The notes under the pieces were generated by a model. That model saw only the letters and a program-made list of their open reading frames with translations, made no database searches and was not told where the DNA came from. Positions 26,273-34,489 of a DNA stretch of 64,000 nt are shown piece after piece. Both the position numbers and the translations under genes were made by a program. The stretch's first letter is position 1; every line of letters starts with the position of its first letter. Origin of the DNA: Microglena sp. YARC (Eukaryota; Chlorophyta; Chlorophyceae; Chlamydomonadales; Chlamydomonadaceae); assembly GCA_022414725.1 (NCBI GenBank), contig CM039462.1, positions 124,191,786 to 124,255,785 of the forward strand, in the 5' to 3' direction.

Positions 26273-26596
26273 AATGAAACGGTTTTACAAAAACGGCATA
26301 CCAAAACGAGCTTGAACTGCGCATGAAAAGAGAGTGCGAGCAACAATTGCCGATACGTACGTCAGATGTTCAGGCTGAGGAGGCACAGCAGCAGATGCCT
26401 CGGCTGCCTCGGCTGCCTCGGTTACCTCAACCCGGCGGCAGAGTTCGAAGAACACATCATCAGCTTTGATAGCATCAGCGATGCTCATCGCCCTAAGCTC
26501 CGATACGGTCTTTTTGTCCATCCTGTATTTAAGCTAAATATATTACCGCCTTATATACCGTTTTTGGATGTTTCATTTACTGTTCCGCCGAATGTA
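26253..26596 (-). mobile_element. Tc1/mariner-like TIR element with intact 78-aa cargo ORF
   Basis: Bounded by TACACTCGAAGGAATACTAA and, at the other side, ATTTACTGTTCCGCCGAATGTA. It contains one ORF (26285-26521) and is the inverted counterpart of 4207-4522. The right TIR is followed directly by a Fanzor end. Confidence 0.7.
26285..26521 (-). CDS. Cargo ORF of TIR element, 78 aa
   Basis: MDKKTVSELRAMSIADAIKA ... FFELCRRVEVTEAAEAAEAS, then AIVARTLFSCAVQARFG. Mostly helical, with a short Glu/Ala repeat (tcggctgcc units) that varies between copies. A decayed copy occurs at 4285. It carries no transposase motifs, so the element is non-autonomous and the ORF is cargo or a relict gene. Confidence 0.5.
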   Translation of the reverse strand: MDKKTVSELRAMSIADAIKADDVFFELCRRVEVTEAAEAAEASAAVPPQPEHLTYVSAIVARTLFSCAVQARFGMPFL

Positions 26597-26718
26597 GTTC
26601 TCAAATAAAGTGGGACACACCTTAATCATCCAGACTGCATATCGTTGCTTTTGGGCAACTTTGGGGGGTGCAGCAGGTTGAAGAGGTTCTCGAAGATATT
26701 CCGAGTAGCCTCTTTTGT
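26597..26718 (+). repeat. Fanzor-element end, solo copy
   Basis: tctcaaataaagtgggacac, then catccagactgcatatcg, then gcagcaggttgaagaggttc, through gatattccgagtagcctctt. No nuclease gene follows; instead the end joins the frame at 26626-26925. Confidence 0.75.
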
Positions 26719-26925
26719 ACAAGCCAAGCTCACCTCTCTCTGCATGACGAATGCCGGTTGAAACAAAGAACCTCGCATCTCTTTGTTTTCCCCCACCAGA
26801 TGCAAGACGGATCCGTTGAACACACGCATGTGACAGCGAATGGCGTCCTCAATCCCAGAGTAACAACAACACACACACACGATTTCCCCCTTATCTACAT
26901 TCACCTGAGTACACAAGAAACGCAT
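26626..26925 (-). pseudogene. Hypothetical gene truncated by a Fanzor end
   Basis: ATG at 26923-26925: MRFLCTQVNVDKGEIVCVCC-CYSGIEDAIRCH, then FNGSVLHLVGENKEMRGSLF. After residue 70 the translation (ATRNIFENLFNLLHPPKLPK) is that of the Fanzor end and matches other copies, so the original 3' half is lost. Family unknown. Confidence 0.45.
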
Positions 26926-26930
26926 AATTT

Positions 26931-27260
26931 CTAACGAGAATCTAGGTCTACGACAGTTGTCCCGTTGAAAACGATGCCATGAGTGGTTCCTGTTAAGATC
27001 ATTTGCTCTATTGTGTACTGGTAACGCCGACCTTTCTCACCCTTGAAGCGTTTAACATTGGGGTAGAGCCCCACCCCAGCGTGCTCTAGGAGCTCGGCAG
27101 CCAAGATCAAAGGGTTCATGCAGTAATGTCTGCTATGGTCAAGAGTGGGCCATAGGTTCGAGTACATCTGCAATGCTACATCCATGTCAGCATCTGTAAT
27201 GGCGTGGCTGGTAGGATAGGTGTCACGCCATGTCTGCAAACTTGAGCGAGTGAGGCACAT
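26931..27260 (-). CDS. Hypothetical protein
   Basis: 109 residues from the first ATG (27258-27260): MCLTRSSLQTWRDTYPTSHA, ITDADMDVALQMYSNLWPTL, then MNPLILAAELLEHAGVGLYP and YTIEQMILTGTTHGIVFNGT. Balanced composition and an intact frame support a real gene. No family recognised. Its stop lies five bases before the next minus-strand ORF (26925), so they may once have been co-linear genes. Confidence 0.5.
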   Translation of the reverse strand: MCLTRSSLQTWRDTYPTSHAITDADMDVALQMYSNLWPTLDHSRHYCMNPLILAAELLEHAGVGLYPNVKRFKGEKGRRYQYTIEQMILTGTTHGIVFNGTTVVDLDSR

Positions 27261-27479
27261 ATTGTTTATCTGCCAGAGAGCGATATGTTTATAATAAAAG
27301 TAATGTGGCCTGAATTTATTTTTGATTCGAGAGCAGACCAACTACGACTTGGCTTGCTTGCGAGTTTCACAAAGTTCACTCGCGATTCTGAGACCGGAGA
27401 TCGCGGAAACGCATTCAATAGGTGGGTTTGCGTGGGAGACGCTTTTGGAATCGTTCAATTCTGACACCAGCCAAGAAAG

Positions 27480-27851
27480 TTAGGGGATATCAATGTTTGT
27501 TTGGTGTGACTTTCTTTCCATTTGCTGCGCAGATTCGCATTCATTCGCACGCATCCACCCCCCTCTCGCGGTGGGGACCTGCAAGCAAGCTATCAGGGTG
27601 CAATTTGTGTTCTTGGGATTCATGAATCTATACAAATGCAGGCAGCGTCGGTGATAGGCGACCTGAACTGTCAAGTCATCCACGTCCGTACACACGTCAA
27701 GCTGGATGAATACAATGAAGCTTTGTGGGCGGACTCTACAAGTGGTCTGTGACAAACGTAACAGCTTTCCGACCCGCTCCTGCACTTTTCTTGTATGTCG
27801 AGAATTCTTAACGACAATTTTATAACGGCGATGTCGTACATTTATTTCCAT
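27480..27851 (-). CDS. Basic hypothetical protein starting at a TIR
   Basis: 123 residues. The ATG (27849-27851) lies 13 bases from a Tc1/mariner-like TIR (27864-27888). The N-terminus is very basic (RHRRYKIVVKNSRHTRKVQE), followed by a beta-like FIVFIQLDVCTDVDDLTVQV. The TIR-plus-start unit is repeated at 54464-54560, where the copy decays after about 15 codons. No second TIR is visible 3' of the gene. Confidence 0.4.
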   Translation of the reverse strand: MEINVRHRRYKIVVKNSRHTRKVQERVGKLLRLSQTTCRVRPQSFIVFIQLDVCTDVDDLTVQVAYHRRCLHLYRFMNPKNTNCTLIACLQVPTARGGWMRANECESAQQMERKSHQTNIDIP

Positions 27852-27863
27852 CTGATATATGTT

Positions 27864-27888
27864 TCATTTTACTGTTCCGCCGACTGTA
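27864..27888 (-). repeat. Tc1/mariner-like TIR, solo end
   Basis: TTTTACTGTTCCGCCGACTG then ta: the inverted left TIR consensus. It sits between divergent genes at 27851 (minus) and 27944 (plus). Confidence 0.7.
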
Positions 27889-27943
27889 GGTGGTGCGCGT
27901 CTGATTGCAAAATATTAGCGCTTATGTATTAATAACAACCAAC

Positions 27944-28297
27944 ATGGGACACAAATTTGTCATCGTATCTGCCTCTTGTCCGTCACTTGAAGCATACAAC
28001 CATATATTACATCCACTACAGGAAATCATGGGGTTTCGCATCATAGCACTTGATGAGCCCCTTACATATTGCGTGACTGAACTACTCTCGGTGTGGCAGG
28101 TGACTTCATTGCCAGCCATCAGAGATGACAATGGACTCTTCTGCGGCCGTCAAGCACTGATGTGGGCGCAGGAGAAGGGGTTCGACATCATAGAGGATGC
28201 TCTCGATGCATGTAGTGTCACAATCAGCGAATTGAAACAACTGACTGGCGCAAATAGACCAGGGGGGCAAAGAGTGAATCCTGTGCATACATTATAA
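27944..28297 (+). CDS. Thioredoxin-fold-like protein
   Basis: 117 residues from the ATG at 27944 (an upstream in-frame start without ATG is rejected). The start MGHKFVIVSASCPSLEAYN has beta-strand plus C-P-S-x at the active-site position, where thioredoxins have C-x-x-C; WQVTSLPAIRDDNGLFCGRQ has the cis-proline S-L-P-A-I and the following beta-hairpin; and ALMWAQEKGFD is the last helix. This order fits a one-cysteine, glutaredoxin/thioredoxin-like protein, probably cytosolic. Called from fold pattern only. Confidence 0.5.
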   Translation: MGHKFVIVSASCPSLEAYNHILHPLQEIMGFRIIALDEPLTYCVTELLSVWQVTSLPAIRDDNGLFCGRQALMWAQEKGFDIIEDALDACSVTISELKQLTGANRPGGQRVNPVHTL

Positions 28298-28395
28298 TTC
28301 TCTACGGACATTCAAAAAAAGTACAGAGAAAGCTCTAACGTTGTTTGTATCGACGAAGCAGGATTTTAAGCAGTCGAACAAAGAAAATGTATCTT

Positions 28396-28475
28396 TTCAG
28401 AGGAGCCTCCGGAAGAATTCTTCAGTATTTATTTGTTGTTGAAATAATTGTTGTTCCCGAGATGGAGTGTGCGTT
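28396..28475 (+). repeat. Dispersed repeat (TTGTTGTTCCCGAGATGGAG)
   Basis: A third copy of the unit at 4085 and 7510, with ttttcagaggagcctccgga on its left. Nothing else is seen in 28298-28503. Confidence 0.55.
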
Positions 28476-28503
28476 TTTGCTGAGTTTGTGAGCAATGCAC
28501 TTG

Positions 28504-28794
28504 TCATTCAGCGCGGATACGTGTTCGGCCCCTGACAATTTTATAGAAGTGCCTACACCTGTTCTTCATTGGAGTCCCGTCACTCCACACATGATATTGT
28601 AAGCATTTGAGACAAGACTGCAGCTGCTTGTTGTGTTGCACCTTGAATTTCTCAAAAATGTCTTCCTCTATATTTTTATACATTGTTAACGAAACTAGAT
28701 CATGCAACACCTTTGAGTCGTACAGCAAGATCTTTGTTTGCGTATCAATCATGTTGATGATCGTGTCTAACACATCTTGTGGCAATGCACCCAT
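28504..28794 (-). CDS. Short F-box-like protein
   Basis: 96 residues: MGALPQDVLDTIINMIDTQT-KILLYDSKVLHDLV resembles the N-terminal half of an F-box (L-P-x-D-V-L-x-x-I). The rest has a Cys pair (QSCLKCLQYHVW) and a basic end (FYKIVRGRTRIRAE). F-box proteins link SCF ubiquitin ligases to substrates and are common in giant viruses. A 23-base tandem duplication (agctaagatgtgtttttagt) lies directly upstream at 28797-28843. Confidence 0.5.
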   Translation of the reverse strand: MGALPQDVLDTIINMIDTQTKILLYDSKVLHDLVSLTMYKNIEEDIFEKFKVQHNKQLQSCLKCLQYHVWSDGTPMKNRCRHFYKIVRGRTRIRAE

Positions 28795-28796
28795 GA

Positions 28797-28845
28797 GCTA
28801 AGATGTGTTTTTAGTTAAAGCTAAGATGTGTTTTTAGTTAAAGCT
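28797..28845. promoter_or_regulatory. Tandem 23-bp duplication upstream of the F-box-like gene
   Basis: Two exact copies of gctaagatgtgtttttagtt plus aaa directly upstream of the minus-strand start at 28794. The position suggests a duplicated promoter or leader; no known promoter motif is recognised. Confidence 0.4.
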
Positions 28846-28913
28846 AACGGAATAAACATGTATCTCAACGCTAATGTTCTGAGTCACATCATGCACATGT
28901 GCGACATACACAC

Positions 28914-29582
28914 TCAGATGGTGTGCCAGCATCGTGCAGTTTTAAATGGGGACGAGCATGAACAGGGCGATGCAATACGGAGGGTCATTGATGAGGAGGA
29001 CACGGTCACCTTACGGTGTCTGTGCAAATGGGCATTCAAGAGCAATATCGTTTTAAGTGAGCCGTCGTATTTTTCTGCAATCTTGATACCTTCTTCTTTA
29101 CGAGGGTTCTTACAGGTCTTCTTCAGATCTGAGACAAGGACCTGTACTGTCTTGCTGTACTGCATGCTCAAGGAGACTCCGTCAGTACAGATGCTGCAGT
29201 CGAAAACCCACCCATTCTTGACAGGTTTTCTGAAGAAGGAACCTGCGACTGTTTTTCGGGCGTTCACAAGCGTGTCATACAAACCCTTTGCATGTCTGTA
29301 CTCGTCAGTAGCCTTGATATCCTTAACATCATCATCGTACTGCTTCATGACCGACTTGTATGCCTCCCATTCACCAGGACCACATGATTTTTTCTTCTTC
29401 TGTGCAGGCCTCTGGGGCAACATGAAGCTGTCGGGATTCTTTACATGTTCCCACTTGGAAAGCTCAACGATGTTCTGGTCATTGGGGAACATGTGCCTGA
29501 ACAGGTTCACGAGGGTCTTCAGGTCAAGGCAGGTTCGGCACTTGAATTGGTCAAGTTTTCGTAAGTAAGTCCCAGACGACAA
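28914..29582 (-). pseudogene. Possible Fanzor N-terminal remnant
   Basis: A 222-codon frame with no ATG at its start. It reads LVNLFRHMFPNDQNIVELSK, a KKKKSCGPGEWEAYKSVMKQ stretch, and FRKPVKNGWVFDCSICTDGV-SLSMQY. The T-D-G-x-S-x-S block resembles the segment before RuvC-I in Fanzor proteins (compare RIVTDGFAVSIL in the 15941 gene). The RuvC and zinc-finger parts are absent and the last 25 codons look out of frame, so at most it is a fragment of a second Fanzor family. It could also be an unrelated viral gene. Confidence 0.35.
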
Positions 29583-29709
29583 GGTGTGACTTTCAAATGT
29601 TCCTAGCTGTATTGGTCATGCACTCTTCACTGTAACATTATTGTAACAAGCATCCTTGACTTGACGACCCCACAAAATTATGAAATGTATCTGTATAAAA
29701 ATTTGACAG

Positions 29710-30477
29710 ATGGAATCCTTAGCATTTATCTCTATTTTTCTATTGTTGGTCGTCGCCGGCTTTCTCATCGCCTCGCACATTTCCCTACGAAGAGATATCA
29801 ACACACATGAAGACAAGTTGGGAGATCTCATATTGCGGTCGAATGCCGAGTTCAAACGCTCTCAACAAGTGGACACCATGCATTCCTCTTCTCTGGAAAA
29901 GCGAAAGCAGTCTGATGTGAAGATTAATACGATGTTGAAAGACGGTTTAGCGACGGTCAACTCAAAATCTAACGACCTTAATTCCCACATCGTCGCAATC
30001 GAACGTAAACAAAAGGCATTGGACACGAAGGTGAATTTCTCAACAGGTCTGTCTGCCAAAGGAACTTTGAATGTAACTGGAGCCACTGCCAAGGTCTGCA
30101 TTGACGGGATATGTATGACAAAGGGAGACGTCGCCAATTTCAAGGCCGCCTTCGCTCAATTAAAGCAGAAACCACCCGCTAAGGCCTCGGTCGCTCAATT
30201 AAAGCAGAAACCACCCGCTAAGGTCTCGGTCGCTCAATTACAGCAGAAACCACTCGCTAAGGCTTCGGTCTCACAATTACAGCATAAACCACTCAATGTG
30301 GCCTCTTGGTGTTACGGCGCCAAACCTGGCTTTTGCTACACTTGCAACGATGTCACAAGTGCATACAAAGCGAAAGGATGGGAATACAACGAGAATGATT
30401 TTGAAGTGCAGGAAACAGGTAAAAACACTGGAACAGTTAAATGCACAGGAAATCGCGAATATAGGAATCTTGAATAA
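29710..30477 (+). CDS. Membrane-anchored coiled-coil virion-type protein
   Basis: 255 residues, intact. Residues 3-24 form one membrane helix (LAFISIFLLLVVAGFLIASH); 30-110 are coiled coil (EDKLGDLILRSNAEFKRSQQ ... VAIERKQKALDTKVN). GTLNVTGATAKVCIDGICMT contains the N-V-T-G and C-I-D-G-x-C-M-T-K blocks I associate with giant-virus structural proteins. Residues about 155-205 hold four 16-residue repeats (AKASVAQLKQKPP). The C-terminus (WCYGAKPGFCYTCNDVTSAY ... GTVKCTGN) has four to five Cys and looks extracellular or lumenal. Probably an inner-membrane or fibre-anchoring virion protein. Confidence 0.65.
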   Translation: MESLAFISIFLLLVVAGFLIASHISLRRDINTHEDKLGDLILRSNAEFKRSQQVDTMHSSSLEKRKQSDVKINTMLKDGLATVNSKSNDLNSHIVAIERKQKALDTKVNFSTGLSAKGTLNVTGATAKVCIDGICMTKGDVANFKAAFAQLKQKPPAKASVAQLKQKPPAKVSVAQLQQKPLAKASVSQLQHKPLNVASWCYGAKPGFCYTCNDVTSAYKAKGWEYNENDFEVQETGKNTGTVKCTGNREYRNLE

Positions 30478-30543
30478 AAACTATTCGTCTTAGATGAGAG
30501 GCAGCTGCCTTGTACAAACATAAACTGTTTAGGGAGTTGGTAC

Positions 30544-30976
30544 TACAGTCGGCGGAACAGTAAAATGAAACATCCCAATAAACGGTATAAGGCGTCGACA
30601 GACGTTATAGTGTAAGAGTGGATGGTCCTACAAAATGGCCCGTCCAGCAAAGAAACCTCCTTTCATGACGCATTGCACATCAACAAAGACCCCGTGTTCT
30701 TTTGGGCCACGGTACCGGGGAAGAGTCGATCGCTTAAGTGCGGCTGGTCCTTCAATGGACACTCTCGAAAGTACCGACAAAAATAACGATACGGAGTCTG
30801 CAGGATGGAGAGCCGTGATCTAAAAAAGAACCACGATATTCTCGTTAACATCCTGCAATTTGTTGATTCAAAATCGTATTGGTGTTCCACTGCCCCGTGG
30901 GTTGCTACACCATTAGGTTACACCGTAAGGTGTGCCGTACACGAAGCGGTTTCATTTTAGTATTCCGTTGACTGTA
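30544..30976 (+). mobile_element. Tc1/mariner-like TIR element with two-ORF cargo, ORF1 broken
   Basis: 433 bp from TACAGTCGGCGGAACAG to TATTCCGTTGACTGTA. It is colinear with 37183-37613. ORF1 starts in the left TIR but stops at a TAA in place of TAC after 16 codons. ORF2 (ATG 30806) is intact for 51 codons and stops in the right TIR. Confidence 0.8.
30806..30961 (+). CDS. F-box-like cargo ORF2 of TIR element (copy 1)
   Basis: MESRDLKKNHDILVNILQFV-DSKSYWC: 51 residues, four differences from the copy at 37443. D-I-L-x-N-I-L-x-F-V-D-S-K-S resembles an F-box helix pair. The stop TAG is part of the right TIR (TTTTAG/TATTCCG). Confidence 0.5.
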
Positions 30977-30988
30977 TGATCCTCCATG

Positions 30989-31345
30989 TCAAGTTGTAGC
31001 ATCCATAGTGGAACCGTTGCACACAAACATAGCTTGCTGCTGCTGTCTGCAAATCCTTAGAATTTGAATGCCGCAGTAAGCGATGACATATGACCGATTA
31101 ATCTCGATGATGTAGGTGTTCTCCACGCGCGCAGCCTTAATGGTAGTTACATCTGTTGTATCATGCACACTCAGCTCAGGTGTGAACACTGTGATACCAT
31201 CTGCATTCTCTGTCCAAACGCGTCCCGTGTGGTTTGACAAGCTTTGAAGCTTGATGACTATGTCTGGCGCCATGTCACTCCGGAGCACGTGGACGGTGCG
31301 ATTCATATAGCTTATCGACATGGGAACAATGCCTGTAGAAGTCAT
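30989..31345 (-). CDS. Hypothetical protein
   Basis: 118 residues from ATG 31343-31345: MTSTGIVPMSISYMNRTVHV-LRSDMAPDIV, then VWTENADGITVFTPELSVHD and VENTYIIEINRSYVIAYCGI. Beta-rich, balanced composition, frame intact. No family recognised. Confidence 0.5.
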   Translation of the reverse strand: MTSTGIVPMSISYMNRTVHVLRSDMAPDIVIKLQSLSNHTGRVWTENADGITVFTPELSVHDTTDVTTIKAARVENTYIIEINRSYVIAYCGIQILRICRQQQQAMFVCNGSTMDATT

Positions 31346-31539
31346 GACAACAGGTGTATTACACACACACACAAATAGTCGCTTTATATCAATAATGAGG
31401 CCTCCGACAAAAAAGAACGGACGCTTGATGAATGGATCGAGTGGGCCGGCGCGCTCCGCATGAACGCATCGAATTGCAGAAAATTAACAAAATGCAACGA
31501 GAAAGTATCGGATGCGGGTGAAGTCGTTGACAAAACTTC

Positions 31540-31640
31540 AAAGCCCCGTCATCCTCACGCAAACGGCGGAACACTGTGTCGTCCGTACCACATTAAACAA
31601 GCGGAGCCCCCACAAAGGAGTCCGCGAACGAGAAACATCA
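31540..31640 (+). repeat. Dispersed repeat (CTCACGCAAACGGCGGAACAC ... AAGCGGAGCCCCC)
   Basis: Joins units seen separately at 8879, 13038 (acgcaaacggcggaa) and 14268-14300 (aagcggcggagcccc). No gene is supported between 31380 and 32671. Confidence 0.5.
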
Positions 31641-31826
31641 ACCAGCACATTGTAAAACATCAACCAGCAGACACACTACATCGTGGCTGGCGTAGATACG
31701 TGATTCTTGGAATCTATGCCAGATGTCTAGATGTCTAGATGTCATGTACCCAGTGGTCCCCGACGCTGCCTTTTGCATGGAGCGGCTCAACGCCCACGGA
31801 AAAGGCGTTGAGGATCCGCTACGGTC

Positions 31827-31951
31827 CACAGTCAATGATGCTATGTGTAGCCACAGTCAATGATGCTATGTGTAGCCACAGTCAATGATGTTATGTGTAG
31901 CCACAGTCAATGATGCTATGTGTAGCCACAGTCAATGATGCTATGTGTAGC
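31827..31951 (+). repeat. 25-bp minisatellite, 5 copies
   Basis: Unit cacagtcaatgatgctatgt plus gtagc, five copies with a single substitution. Confidence 0.9.
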
Positions 31952-32159
31952 CACACCTCGGTTGGGATCCCATGATGTTGATTGTTGTGCCTGAGGGAAA
32001 ACAAGTGCGTGGAATTAAATGTTGTTGATACTGATCGTGTTTACCTTGGACGTGAAGAAACAAATGGGGATAAGTAGGGATTTATTGATGTGGTGAACGG
32101 GTTTTGTGAATGAAATAATGAAAGTATGGAAGAATAAATAGATCGCGAAACCCGCTCCG

Positions 32160-32345
32160 CAACCCCATGGCACACACCGCATGCCTCATGACCCCATGGC
32201 ACACACCGCATGCTACATGCCTCATGCAACCCCACGGCACACACCGCATGCCTCATGACCCCATGGCACACACCGCATGCCCCATGCAACCCCATGGCAC
32301 ACACCGCATGCCCCATGCTACCCCATGGCACACACCGCATGCAAA
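32160..32345 (+). repeat. Minisatellite (CCATGGCACACACCGCATGC)
   Basis: Irregular tandem array of ccccatggcacacaccgcat with spacer variants. The same array type recurs at 36305-36478. Confidence 0.9.
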
Positions 32346-32671
32346 AACTGGAGGAGGGCTGGGGGGGGGTGGCGACAGAGGAGGAGGGCTGGGTGGGTAG
32401 CAGGGGAGGAGGTTGAAGAAGGTGCAGCAGGTTGAAGAATTTTACAGAAGCGTTGGCATACATACATACATGGCATACATACATGGCATTCTGATATTTT
32501 GTACATGCAAATTCCTTATTACACGTCAAGCCATGCCAAATGTCACCAACTCCCATGTGACACCCGGAGCCAAGAAATTTTTGTGGACGATGCAGTTGCA
32601 TGCCATCATGGTGATGTAGTTCTCGTAGGTGTGTCCTGCTCGAAAAACTAACCAAATATGAACGCAGCAAT

Positions 32672-33349
32672 TTAAGCCAACTCAGTATCATAGAGCAAGT
32701 ATAGGATGTCGTACATCTCACTGGGAATCACGTGGTGCACCTCGTTGAGTGCACCATTCAGATTCTGGGACAGTTTTTCCATCCACATGTGATCATCCTC
32801 GGTCATGCGCGCATCGCGCAAGGAGTTGGCCTTGTCGGGATGCAGACTCAGGATCATCATCTTCTGTTCAGTCCTCGTCCAAACGCCATTAAACCAGGTG
32901 TCAAGGGCTTTGTTAGACAACCAGTACGTCCACCAGCTGGTGGACATGGTCGCCAGGGTAGGCCCGCCTGCGAGGAACGTTTCTAAGATCCCTGTCCTCT
33001 CCAGTAGCCCGGATACGTCTTCAAACGTGTGGGCCGGCTGATATACGGCCTCGGGCTCGGGCTCGGGCTCGGACTTGGGCTCGGACTCGTCGTCAGACTC
33101 GGACATGGCCTGGGCTTGGGCATCGGACTCGGACTCGGCATCGGACTCGGACATGGCCTGGGCCTCGTCGTCAGACTCGGACTCGGACATGGCCTGGGCC
33201 TCGTCGTCGGACTCATCATCAGACGATACCAAGGATACAATGCACGGCTCATGTGCGTTCAAAACGCAGTTGCATATTTGTGTAACACAGTCACGAACAA
33301 TGTCTTCATCTTCCCTTGATATGTCGATGATGCACGGTTGTTCTGACAT
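32672..33349 (-). CDS. SIM-like acidic protein with J-domain-like C-terminus, copy 2
   Basis: 225 residues from ATG 33347-33349, aligned with the start of the 13327 paralogue. Residues 6-16 read CIIDISREDED and 36-48 CIVSLVSSDDESD, SUMO-interaction-like motifs. The spacer is (S/A/E/D)-rich with AQAMSESD repeats and has diverged completely from copy 1. The C-terminal 115 residues are about 85% identical: FLAGGPTLATMSTSWWTYWL and ILSLHPDKANSLRDARMTED, with H-P-D intact. Strong conservation of both ends against a free-running spacer suggests selection on both. Divergent 5' flanks show it is not a recent copy. Confidence 0.65.
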   Translation of the reverse strand: MSEQPCIIDISREDEDIVRDCVTQICNCVLNAHEPCIVSLVSSDDESDDEAQAMSESESDDEAQAMSESDAESESDAQAQAMSESDDESEPKSEPEPEPEAVYQPAHTFEDVSGLLERTGILETFLAGGPTLATMSTSWWTYWLSNKALDTWFNGVWTRTEQKMMILSLHPDKANSLRDARMTEDDHMWMEKLSQNLNGALNEVHHVIPSEMYDILYLLYDTELA

Positions 33350-33543
33350 GTTGTATGCAGGTCTTGTAATCACTCATCTGCATACACAAGCCGATATTCA
33401 GCATTTTCATGTCATGTGCCAGCACCAACTAGAACAACCGTCTCAGGATCCATTTTTACTAATCATCACAATTTTTTCGTGTTAATTGTACGCAGGGGGT
33501 GGGGGGGTGGACAAGCAGCAGTTGTGCAAGGCAGGAGAAGCCC

Positions 33544-34425
33544 CGCAAAATAGGTGTCTGCACATGAGGACAATCAAAGTAACTGTCAAAATGTAGAGAA
33601 TCTTTCACAAACAAACACACTGAAAAATAGGTGTCTGCACATGAGGACAATCAAAATAACTGTCAAAATGTAGAGAATCTTTCACAAATAAACACACTGA
33701 AAAATAGGTGTCTGCACATGAGGACGCTCAAAATAACTGTCAAAATGTAGAGAATCTTTCACAAACAAACACACTGAAAAATAGGTGTCTGCACATGAGG
33801 ACACTCAAAATAACTGTCAAGATGTACAGAATCTTTCACAAACAAACACACTGAAAAATAGGTGTCTGCACATGAGGACAATCAAAATAACTGTCAAAAT
33901 GTAGTGAATCTTTCAAAAACAAACACACTGAAAAATAGGTGTCTGCACATGAGGACACTCAAAATAACTGTCAAGATGTATAGAATCTTTCACAAATAAA
34001 CACACTGAAAAATAGGTGTCTGCACATGAGGACGCTCAAAATAACTGTCAAAATGTAGTGAATCTTTCACAAACAAACACACTGAAAAATAGGTGTCTGC
34101 ACATGAGGACAATCAAAATAACTGTCAAAATGTAGTGAATCTTTCACAAACAAACACACTGAAAAATAGGTGTCTGCACATGAGGACACTCAAAATAACT
34201 GTCAAGATGTATAGAATCTTTCACAAATAAACACACTGAAAAATAGGTGTCTGCACATGAGGACAATCAAAATAACTGTCAAAATGTAGTGAATCTTTCA
34301 CAAACAAACACACTGAAAAATAGGTGTCTGCACATGAGGACAATCAAAATAACTGTCAAAATGTAGAGAATCTTTCACAAACAAACACACTGAAAAATAG
34401 GTGTCTGCACATGAGGACAATCAAA
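33544..34425 (+). repeat. 77-bp tandem array, 12 copies
   Basis: Unit gtgtctgcacatgaggacaa ... aatctttcacaaacaaacac; starts 77 bases apart from 33554 to 34401, with scattered substitutions shared by subsets. No spacer/repeat alternation, so not CRISPR. Confidence 0.9.
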
Positions 34426-34489
34426 AATTAAAAGCAAACAATTGCATGTACCTTGGTCCTCTGACGACGACGATATATAGCATGACATA

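Noticed and set aside
33544..34425. Regular 77-bp array as a possible CRISPR
   Set aside because: The whole unit is repeated; there are no unique spacers, and no cas genes. It is a satellite.
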